Assembly: GCA_964020155.1 (NCBI GenBank)
Contig: OZ026559.1
Coordinates: forward strand, 3,812,174-3,876,173
From: Chondrilla cf. caribensis
Taxonomy: Eukaryota > Porifera > Demospongiae > Chondrillida > Chondrillidae
Direction: 5' to 3'
Length of the DNA: 64,000 nt
Shown: one piece after another, positions 38,822 through 49,187 of the stretch
Layout of the letters: each line of letters begins with the position of its first letter
Position numbering within the stretch: position 1 is the first letter of the stretch
Made by a program: the position numbers and the translations under genes
Notes under the pieces: model-generated
Told to the model about the DNA's origin: nothing
Databases searched by the model: none
The model's input: only the letters and a program-made list of their open reading frames with translations

Positions 38822-41633
38822 TCAGATTTCATCTTGTACATTCAATATCTGTTGCACAGTTTCTCTAACTTTCACTCCAACTCTACGGATGATCCAAGCT
38901 CCTATTGGTAGAAGTGTATGATTTAGTACGAATATCAGAGAGGAGGAGAATGTCCGAGTCTCTTCTCCATATTTACTCAAATGTAGTACCAGTGTAATAC
39001 TGAATGTTAGTGATCCAAACCCAAAGACAAGTACTGCTATGAACATGAGTAGCAGTATCTGTCGAAGTGCTTGTTTTGGTGTGATTCTGTATTCCTCTTC
39101 TTTGATGAAGATTTGATCAAAACTGAAGGGAATGGATGTTATGATGATGCATACAAACATTGCACACCACACTGTGAGAATGGCAAATCCATACAAGTGT
39201 GGATTAATACTCACTAACAAAAGTTGAGCTGGAATAATCAAAAAATGAATCACTACACTAATGTAGATCCCCCAGAGAGATATTGTTGTAATGATTCTGT
39301 GTTGATTTCTTCCACAACATTTTGTTAATATGCTCCATGTTTTGGGAATGGGAAATGTGATGTACTTGCTGTGAATGTAGGCTAAAATACCACTTTCACT
39401 GAATGTAAGTATTAATACTATACATCCTGAGGCAGTAGTTTTACCTATCTCTAACATACGTGGAGAAATGTGATTATAAAAATATGTCATAGTCGCTATT
39501 TTCAATAATATGTAGATATTGAAGACATGAGCAAGACTTGCTACAGCCCAGAAGAATGGTACTTTAGCTTTGCTCCTGCTTTTCTCAAAATTTCTCAGCT
39601 GATTTCTGCCAATAAAGTGGAGTATGAAAGGTGCTCCTATGGATAATAGTCCCACAGCAATGCCCGCAGCATTCTCGTTTGATTGTTTATGGTGAATTCG
39701 GAGATAGTCACTAATTTGCCCTTGATTCATTCCTCTAACATCAACAACTTCAGTTCCTTCTGTAAGCTTCTCGTGGAACACTCTTGTTTGTCTACTCTTG
39801 TCTTTACTCTTTGAATTGTGTTCATCTGGTGATATCATTGATTTTATCTATGAATATTGATCAAGATATGTTGTACATAACACCTGATATAGGCTACCAC
39901 AAAGTTGGTACATATAAGAAGGATTTGTGGACTTCCCGAATGGTTTTATTTGTAGCCATTCGAGCCACTACCATATTATACATAGCAATGTGATCCACAA
40001 CCTCCCATCTTCACCCTCTGCCATAGACGAAGAATAAAATAATTGAATAGGGATTTCGGACTGCAAAGTTTCCAACTGTTGTTGGGAAAATCCGTTTGGA
40101 TTCAGGAGTGTTTGAAAATGCAGTCTGGTGAAGAGAGTTCTTCATCTGGACGTTTCAACCCTGTGGGTTGTCTTCAGCAGTCAGGGTGCCTTGGGAGTTA
40201 CCCTCCTTAAATAGGGTTTGGACTTCAGGTATCGTGACGTCCACTCCTTGGGCGAACATAGGGGGTCCACGATCGATCCTAAAGAAGACCAGCATCAAGG
40301 TTCATCATGGGTCTTCTTTGCTGGATCTCAAGGGCCTTAAGGACCCTTCTTTTGAAACGTCCAGATGAAGAACTCTCTTCACCAGACTGCGTTTTAAACA
40401 CTCCTGAATCCAAATGGATTTTCCCAACAACAGTAAGAAAGAATACCCCAAGCCCTCGAGACAAATGGAGACCCTGGGAAGCTAATTGAAAATCCACCAC
40501 AATCTACCCAGCCACAGCCTAGCCAAGATGTAACCTCCTCCAATCCCACCTTAATTACCATCCCCTATGTAAAGAACACATCGGAAGCTATCGGACATAT
40601 CCTCACCCCCCTACTTTTTCAATTGATTTTTCTGCAAATTTTCAGGGCAATAACCCTCAAAATCTCCTGAACAGCTGAAACTTGAATAGGGTGGTGATAT
40701 TGTGTTGCAATTGGCATATGTTTCCAAAAATTCAAGATCCCACATATTCACTGAGAATCTTCCAACATTACAAGAACATTGCTTGTAGTCGCATACCCTG
40801 AAATTTTGTGTTTACCATTAACTTTCAAAACAGTTTCAAAACAACAAAACAAATCATAATGAAAATGAAAACATTAAGGAGGGTTGAAATTGAACGTCAC
40901 AACATATTCCAGAAATGTCATTCGTAAACAGGTGTTCAGTCCATGGAAGGCAGGGATTCAAGTGAATACGTCGATGTTTGTGACAATGAGTGAATGTATA
41001 TAATGATGAACTGTTCACAGGGTATCTACACATACAACATGCAGACAAATGTGCCATATAATAATCCATCATTACTGCACTCACAATGAACCACTGAACT
41101 TGTTATGCATAAATACCCACCTGGTTGGTGACTGTACCAAGATTTTCCCATTCCCCCAATGTACATTCAAATGGTATTTTAATGCAAGCAATTTGAGTGG
41201 GCAAGACAAAAGGTGAAGTTTTGTTGAACAGCTGGTAGTAGGATATAGTTGGGAGGTATTCACCAAGTTCTATCAATTGTATATTTCCTGTGATGTCAAA
41301 AATGATGGCAGTGGTCCACATGTACCAATATATGTTGTGATAAGTGTAATTTATCCCCGGGTATGTCCTCCATGGATAGGTCCCAATTGAGCACTCTTCA
41401 GGAAGTGGGTCTGTGTAGTTGGTGAAGTAGGCTATGATGACACTAGATGGTTTAGCCCGATTGATGGGGTAGAAGGCATTGAGGAGTTGTTGATAGTTGT
41501 CAGGATAAGCTTTGATGGAGTTGAGCATTTCCAAGGGATCATCACACACTTGATATTGCTCGTGTTCACCACAGAACACTCCAGTAGAGACGACCAATGA
41601 CAGTATCACTAATGTAGCTACAATTCTCCTCAT
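38822..41633 (-). CDS. 7TM receptor-like protein, copy 8 (512 aa)
   Basis: Exons 41121-41633 (513 nt) and 38822-39847 (1026 nt), phase 0; the donor is CAG|GTGGGT rather than GTGAGT. Start at MRRIVATLVILSLVV by comparison with copy 9; upstream in-frame Met codons extend the frame but would bury the signal peptide. The pre-TM1 segment (HEKLTEGTEVVDVRGMNQGQ) and ECL1/TM3 region (YFYNHISPRMLEIGKTTASG) form a distinct subfamily without the paired ECL1 cysteines. TM5-TM7 remain nearly identical to the other copies. The 1.27-kb intron holds a fold-back element. Confidence 0.82.
40045..40440. mobile_element. Fold-back Penelope-end-like element (copy 2)
   Basis: Arms GAAGAGAGTTCTTCATCTGG (about 40131) and CCAGATGAAGAACTCTCTTC (about 40361) are inverted, as are GTTGTTGGGAAAATCC and GGATTTTCCCAACAAC at the ends. 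The minus strand of the left arm reads CTGAAGA, then a ACCC/GGGT stem, then GAAACG. Related to 17308-17569 but with a longer centre. Absent from the equivalent intron of copy 9. Confidence 0.65.
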
Positions 41634-42797
41634 TTCAAGTAAAGATAGAAATACAAAAGTTCGTAGACTAAGTAGATATGTACTTTGAGGAAGTTCAAAT
41701 ATGTCATTCAACTGTCTGTGACAGATCAAATTTCAACTGATTTTATACTATTTTCAAAATAATTATATGGGAAGCATAGTGTGACTCATCAATATAGATT
41801 TATACTGGTAATATAAATTCATGTGAAAATTGAACCATAATACGGAGTCAAACAACTCATTTTGATTTCCTGAAAGTAATACATATTATTGACCTCCAAC
41901 TTCCGTGCATATTTCAAAGTAGACATGATTACTTCTGAGGCCTTCTGGGGATTTCACAATTTTTGACACACATTATAGCTCTTGTCCAGTAATTGATTGA
42001 ATTTTCAATTTTGCACGCAAACAGAAATGTGTGCTAAAGCATCGAAACCATCATTTCAAGCCAATTTCATAGAGAACGTGAAGAGGGAGAAGAGCTACAA
42101 AACAGGTACTTGTTGCAATTCCAAAGCTTCAATACTCACAATGATAGGATCAATGATTATAGATTTATCCAAAATTGATCAGTCACTCTACTATAAAAAA
42201 AAATTTGCACACTGCTATTAACTGGTTGGTTAACTTGCAATAGTAGGAAGACAATGGACTTTCCATAAAATTCACTTGAGCTCCCACCACTTATATAACA
42301 ACATAATATTCTGCAAACAACGGTGTATGAAGAGATCACCAATACACATAATAATTATATGATTATTAAGCGATTATTCTCAGGAAATAGTTCCATAATG
42401 AACTTGATCAAGATCTTCAAGATATAAAAATATTATTAGGAATTTGAAGATGTCAACCTAACTTAAAACCACTCATTCGAGGAGAATAGATGGAGCAAAA
42501 ATGTCCATATATATGTAGAACTGTTTTCATATTAAAATGGGTGACCAGCTATCATAAGGTAGATATGCTCCAAGCCCTAACAAAGTGATGAAACATTTAC
42601 GGCTCATATACACTTACTATAAGACCAGATAGAAACCTTAAATGACATACTAATTGTGATCCCATTAAGCCTCCAAATGTAGCTAAGGTTACAGATCACA
42701 TAATATGATTATGGGTCTATATGATATATCGTGACCTATGAAAAATGCTTACAGCATGCAATGCTGAATGTACGACCAGTTATCACATCTTAATCTT
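41634..42797. other. Duplicated 5' flank of copy 8
   Basis: Collinear with 47073-47338 plus 48123-49030. At 41885-41895 it shows the uninterrupted site (GAAAGTAATACAT) into which the 784-bp element at 47339 inserted. No gene. Confidence 0.75.
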
Positions 42798-43024
42798 AAG
42801 CTCTTTTGGAAGGGGTCTTGCAATTTGCAAGAATGATGGTAATATCAAAGGTGCTTCATGGAGAATCTTGCACAAGAGTCCGACCAACAGTCTTCATTGG
42901 GACATTTCTTATCTGCATGTACTCATGCCTTTCCACTCTTCAAAGCAGTTGCAGCAATAAAAAACATTCTTGCCCAAAACATTGCAACAACACTTGCAAA
43001 AAACACGTTTTTTAGTTTTGTCTT
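42798..43024 (-). pseudogene. Truncated Ubl-RBR gene fragment
   Basis: About 227 bp match 49375-49602, the IBR to RING2-linker codons of the intact gene at 49188-51061, with in-frame changes and stop codons (for example the TTGCAG/TGCAATAA region). Its right end joins directly to sequence homologous to the left end of the receptor unit (38250), and its left side lacks about 340 bp including RING2. A duplication-breakpoint relic. Confidence 0.85.
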
Positions 43025-43554
43025 CTGAGTCAGATAAAGACAAAGCAATATTATAATAATTATTAAGATACTCAAAAGATTCCAATTGTATTCTGATTCA
43101 ATCATGGCTATTTCACGTATCTACATCTGGGTGAAGGTACATGATGCATGTTTTCATCTCATGAGGAAGGCATGTATCGAAGTAATACAAAGTACATAGG
43201 ATATCAATGTATATAGGTGTTCACAAAGGTGAAGGCTGCCACCATCTCATATAAGATTATTGTTCCCTTGATGGGCACATTGCATCTGCTGAGTCACATG
43301 CATCCCATAAACCACTCGGCCATGTGTTACTCTATTCCTCATTTTGATTCCATATTTTAATTTATAGCTTATAATAAATTACATTTAATCACCGAGACTT
43401 AAATAGTACCCATTCATGCACTCATTTTGTACATAATAATAATAGTAACTGTTAATGTTACAGTATTATATAAATTTGTATTAAACTGTAGACTATATAT
43501 ATATATATATATATATTAGAACATATGAATGTTGATGAAGGATATAGTAGTGGA

Positions 43555-46500
43555 TCAGATCTCATTTTGTACATTCAACATCTGTTGCACAGTTTCTCTA
43601 ACTTTCGCTCCAACTTTACGGATGATCCAAGCTCCTATTGGTAGAAGTGTATGATGTAGTACAAATATCAGAGAGGAGGAGAATGTCCGAGTCTCTTCTC
43701 CATATTTACTCAAATGTAGTACAAGTGTAATACTGAATGTTAGTGATCCAAATCCAAAGACAAGTACTGCTATGAACATGAGTAGCAATATCTGTCGAAG
43801 TGCTTGTTTTGGTGTGATTCTGTATTCCTCTTCTTTGATGAAGATTTGATCAATTGTGAAGGGAATGGATGTTACGATGATGAATACAAACATTACACAC
43901 CACACTGTGAGAATGGCAAATCCATACAAGTGTGGATTAATACTCACTAACAATAGTTGAACTGGAATAATCAAAAAATGAAACACTACACTCATGTAGA
44001 TCCCCCAAAGAGACATTGTTGTGATGATTTTGTGTTGTTTTCTTCCACAACATTTAGTTATTATGCTCCATGTTTTGGGAATGGGAAATGTGATGTACTT
44101 GCTGTGAATGTAGGCTAAAATACCACTTTCAATGAGTGTAATTATTAATACTATACATCCCGAGGCAGTAGTTTTACCTATATCTAACACACGTGGAGAA
44201 ATGTGATTATAAAAATATGTCATTGTCACTATTTTCAATAATATGTAAATATTGAACACATGAGCAAGACTTGCTACCGCCCAGAAGAATGGTACTTTAG
44301 CTTTGCTCCTGCTTTTCTCAAAACTTCTCAGCTGATTTCTTCCAATAAAGTGGAGTATGAAAGGTGCTCCTATGAATAATAGTCCCACAGCAATGCCCGC
44401 AGCATTCTCATATGTTGGTTTAATATGGTGAATTCGAAGATTGTCACTAATTTGCCCATGACTCATTCCCCTAACATCAACAACTTCAGTTCCTTCTGTA
44501 AGCTTCTCGTGGAACACTCTTGTTTGTCTACTCTTGTCTTTACTCTTTGAATTGTGTTCATCGGGTGATATCATTGATTTTATCTATGGATATAGATCAA
44601 GACATGTTTAACGTAACACATGATATAGGCTACTACAAAGCTAGTACAGTACATGCAAGAAGGATTTTTCAGACTTCCTGAACATTTTATTTGTAGCCAT
44701 TTGAGCCACTACCATATTATACATAGCAATCTGAGCAAAATATATGAAGAATTCAATGTAATTCACTAGCCAGATAATTGTTTCAATGCCTAACTGGGTG
44801 GCTATCTTTGGAAAAAGTGACACAGCATCAAAGGACACAAGGAGTTCATCTTCTACTGTCTGTGAGGTAATAAATTTGGTAAATTCAAAAGAAATTACGG
44901 ACATGGTGTTCTGTTTTACCTACTAAAGGGACATGATGTCAACTAGGTGTTTGGAGAGGGCATATGTAGGAGATGTTACGAAGGGGACTATAGGCCTAAG
45001 GGGGACTTCTGGTTTATGAATCTTGGGTAGGGCATAGAGCAAGGGTATATGACCAGCTGAGCTACGTAGTTTGTTGTACTGGCAGTTGGAGAGGTGGCCT
45101 GATCTGTGTAATCTAGAAGGAGGAGTTCATCTTTCTCTGGGGCGAGGAGGTAGGGTTTTTAGGGAGTGGCTTACAGGCATACGTGGCCAGACCGGATAAA
45201 CCCTAGGACAGAGACTAAAGGAACATAAAAGGCAGTAAAAGATAAAAACGTAATAACATCCCCAGCAGAACACACATCAGACAGGCCACACCATAGACTG
45301 GTCTCAAACAGAAATTATTATTAGGACCAAATCAGAATACCTCAGAAGATGCCTACTATATAGAATCATGCATATGGATGATCCAGAAAGAACCACACAC
45401 CTTAAACAGAGAACTTGGAACATTACCTGCCACATACAAACAACTATTTTAGTGACCACAAAACCTTTATTATTATTCTTACATCATTATAGCGTCCGTT
45501 ACCATAGAAACAGTACTATTATACAGCAATTTTATAATGTATAAAGTGCTAGCAACAGTAAAAAGCATCATCAACGGATGCTATACTGGTTAAGACATGG
45601 ACACTCGGGCAGTATGACATAAAATACCGAGTCCCGAGGGCGCAAATCTATTTTATGTCATAATGCCCTCGTGCCCATGTCTCAACCACCAATTACCACC
45701 CACCTTATTATTATTCATGCAACATCTCATCATCACCTGTCACCACACACATATAAACACACGCACAATCTGTATTCCATACCACTGAAGAAGACAGCAG
45801 CTAGCTGTTGAAGCGTTTGGTGTTAAAAATTATCTTGGCTAGTGAATTGCATTGAATTCTTGATATATGACGACACCTAGCCGCTCAACCATTTTCACAG
45901 TAATCTGATCAAAACGAATGATAACTGTTACTATTAGCTGCTAACTTAAAGGGCACAGATTTTCAACTATTTTGAAATCATTCAACAAATTTCAATTAAA
46001 CATGTTCTGAACAAGACTGCGAATTTCTGTTCGAGCCTCAAACTGAGTATTCAGGTGTCTCGTCACATTTATCAGGTTTCAACAGTAAACATGCATGGTT
46101 ATGTAATTTTTCAGGGCATTAACCCTCATAATCTCTTGAACAGCTGAAACTTGAATAGGGTGGTGATATTGTGTTGCAATTGACATATATTTCCAAAAAT
46201 TCAAGATCCCACATATTCACTGAGAATCTTCCGACATTACAAGAACATTGCTTGTATTTGCATACCCTAGAATTTTGTGTTTACTGTTAATTTTCAAAAC
46301 AGTTTACATAAAATCACAGTGAAAATGTAAACATTAAGGGAGGGTTGTAATTGAACGTCACAACTTATTTCAGACATGTCACTCGTAAACAAGTGTTCAG
46401 TTCATGTAAGGCAGGGATGCAAGTTTGTACGTCGATGTTTGATGATGAACTGTTCACAGGGAATCTACACATACAACTTTAGACAAATGAGCCACAATAA

Positions 46501-47072
46501 TAATCAATCATTACTGCACTCTCACTGAACCTCTGAACTTGTTATGCATAAATACCCACCTGGTTGGTGACTGTACCAAGATTTTCCCATTCCCCCAATG
46601 TACATTCAAATGGTATTTTAATGCAAGCAATTTGAGTGGGCAAGACAAAAGGTGAAGTTTTGTTGAACAGCTGGAAGTAGGATATAGTTGGGAGGTATTC
46701 ACCAATTTCTATCAATTGTATATTTCCTGTGAGGTCAAAAATGATAGCAGTGGTCCACATGTACCAATATATGTTGTGATAAGTGTAGTTTATTCCCGGG
46801 TATGTCCTCCATGGATAGGTCCCAAGTGAGCACTCTTCAGGAAGTGGGTCTGTGTAGTTGGTGAAGTAGGCTATGATGACACTAGATGGTTTAGCCCAAT
46901 TGTTGGGGTAGAAGGCATTGAGGAGTTGTTGATAGTTGTCAGGATAAGCTTTAATGGAGTTGAGCATTTCCAAGGGATCATCACAAACTTGATATTGTTC
47001 GTGTTCCCCACAGAACACTCCAGTAGAGATGACCAATGACAGTATCACTAATGTAGCTACAATTCTCCTCAT
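43555..47072 (-). CDS. 7TM receptor-like protein, copy 9 (513 aa)
   Basis: Exons 46560-47072 (513 nt) and 43555-44583 (1029 nt), CAG|GTGGGT donor, TATAG|ATA acceptor, phase 0. Sister of copy 8, sharing leader, ectodomain and the VVDVRGM pre-TM1 segment; YPNNWAKPSS replaces YPINRAKPSS. The intron has grown to 1.98 kb through insertion of Penelope-like sequence, but splice sites are intact. No lesion in either exon. Confidence 0.82.
44771..45090 (-). mobile_element. Penelope-like reverse transcriptase remnant
   Basis: The minus strand encodes ALPKIHKPEVPLRPIV, SPTYALSKHLVD and, in a shifted frame, ELLVSFDAVSLFPKI. These are the conserved RT blocks of Penelope-like elements (PKIHKP..PLRPIVS and VSFDVVSLFTNIP). 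Frames are broken and the rest of RT and the GIY-YIG endonuclease are not found. The comparable intron of copy 8 lacks 44736-46105. A degenerate CTGAAGA...GTTGAAGCG motif at about 45784-45815 may be the element's terminal repeat. Confidence 0.8.
45480..45690. repeat. Dispersed repeat ending in a palindrome
   Basis: Shares 45497-45610 with 27051-27158. Arms at 45592-45626 (GACATGGACACTCGGGC, ATGACATAAAAT) and 45650-45684 (ATTTTATGTCAT, GCCC..GTGCCCATGTC) are inverted around CCGAGTCCCGAGGGC. Probably a fold-back element nested in or beside Penelope debris. Confidence 0.6.
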
Positions 47073-47338
47073 TTCAAGTAAAGATAGAAATTTTTTATTC
47101 ATAAAATTAATACAAAAGTTCATAGACTAAGTAGATATGCACTTTGAGGAAGTTCGAATATGTCATTCAACTGTCTGTGACAGATCAAATTTCAACCGAT
47201 TTTATACTATTTTCAGAATAATTATATGGGAAGCATAGTGTGACTCATCAATATAGATTAATACTGGTAATATAAATTCATGCGAAAATTGAACCATAAT
47301 ACGGAGTCAAACAACTCATTTTGATTTCCTGAAAGTAA

Positions 47339-48122
47339 GTACTAGTTACCACATGGCTTCTAGGGCGTAACATATTTACTGATCGAGACCCGAGGGCGCG
47401 TAGCGCCCGAAGGGCGAGGTCAGTAAATACGTTACGCCATAAAGAAGCTATGTGGTAACTAGTTTATCACAAGAATAAGCGCCCTAGAAAGCGTGCTTGA
47501 TTTTGAATTTGAATCTTTCAAGGAAGAATGGTATAGCGTTCGCAGCAGCAGCTGACTATAAGCAGTATTTACCAGTGAAATCTAAAGACGTTACACTCCT
47601 GTGGTAACTATTTTATCACATGTCAACCCGTAAAAAAGCGCGGTCGATTCTGCATCTTCTGAGGAAGAATGACGACGGGATCTCAGCCAGTAAATCTGAG
47701 GATCTTCTCACTAAATCAAGGTAGCTTTTGTTTTGACCTTGGACGATGAGGATTTTGAAGGGTTTTTGAAGCGTCCACAAACACGACGCACAACAAGCGT
47801 TCGTATATAACAGTGAGTTATATACGAGCTTTTTTTCAAAAAAGTCCAGGGCCGGAAGAGCTCTAATCTGATACTTTCGACAAAGGAACGGTTCGATTTC
47901 TGAAGGAACTTCGCGTTCTTGTTACTATTTTTGGTAACTGTCGACTTCGGGCGTTCATTCTAATGATATTCATTTTGCTTGACAGTTTATTTAGTTGATT
48001 GATTCTCATGACCTTTGCGTAAACGCCTGGGGCGTTTATGGTTTACTAACCGTGCTAGGTGTGTTAGTAAATTTTTTACTAACATACCGGTCTCTTTGAT
48101 GTATGACGTCATCATGTGATAA
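47339..48122. mobile_element. 784-bp element with fold-back left end (copy 2)
   Basis: Starts GTACTAGTTACCACATGG and ends ATGACGTCATCATGTGATAA. The paralogous flank at 41885 reads GAAAGTAATACAT without it, defining the insertion exactly and suggesting a TAA (or TA) target duplication. Same element as 10669-11436. Confidence 0.8.
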
Positions 48123-49187
48123 TACATAATATCGACCTCTAACTTCCATCCATATTTCAAAGTAGACATGATTACTTCTGAGGTCTTTCGGATATTTCAC
48201 AATTTTTGACCAACATTATAGCTCTTGTCCAGTAATTGATTGAATTTTCAATTTTGCACACAAACAGAAATGTGTGCTAAAGCATCGAAACCATCATTTT
48301 AAGCCAATTTCATTAAGAACGTGAAGAGGGAGAAGAGCTACAAAAAGGTACTTGTTGCAAGTCCAAAGCTTCAATACTCACAATGATAGGATCAATGATT
48401 ATAGATTTATCCAAAATTGATCAGTTACTCTACTATAAAAAACATTTGCACACTGCTATTAACTGGTTGGTTAACTTACAATAGTAGGAAGAGAATGGAC
48501 ATTACATAAAATTCACTTGAGCTCCCACCACTTATATAACAACATAATACTCTGCAAACAATGGTGTATGAAGAGATCACCAATACACATATATGATTAT
48601 TAAGCGATTATTCTCAAGAAATGATTCCATAATGAACTTGATCAAGGTCCTTAAGATATGATAATATTATTAATGAAGACTTTGAAGATGGCAACCTAAC
48701 CTAAAACCACTCGTTCGGGGAGAATAGATGAAGTGAAAATGTCCAATGATATGTAGAATAGCTTTCATATTAACACAGGTGGCCAGCTATAAGTAAGGTA
48801 TATATGCTCCAATGCTAACAAAGTGATGAAACATTTACAGCTCATATACACTGACTACGAGACCAGATAGTTATTAAACATTAAATGACTTACTAATTGT
48901 GATCCCATTAAGCCTCTGAATGTAACTAAGGTTGCAGATCACATATGGTTAGGTCTATGATTTTATTATGACCTATGGAAAATGCTTACAGTATGCAATG
49001 TTGAATGTACGGTCAGTTATCACATTTCAATTTCAATCCAAATATGGTGAAGTCAAAATTCAGAAGAAAAATTTAATAAGACACAAATACATCACAATGT
49101 CATGCATTAAGTCATTATGATAATAATATTGCATACAATTACTTCAATTCCAATAGTACTGTTATAATATTATCTGTACGTTGAATG
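48123..49187. other. Flank between copy 9 and the Ubl-RBR gene
   Basis: Collinear with 41890-42790. No gene is supported; it is probably 3' flank of the Ubl-RBR gene that was included in the duplication. Confidence 0.6.

Noticed and set aside
40168..40500. Overlapping short frames at the fold-back element
   Set aside because: They arise from its inverted arms and are not shared with the related element at 17.3 kb.
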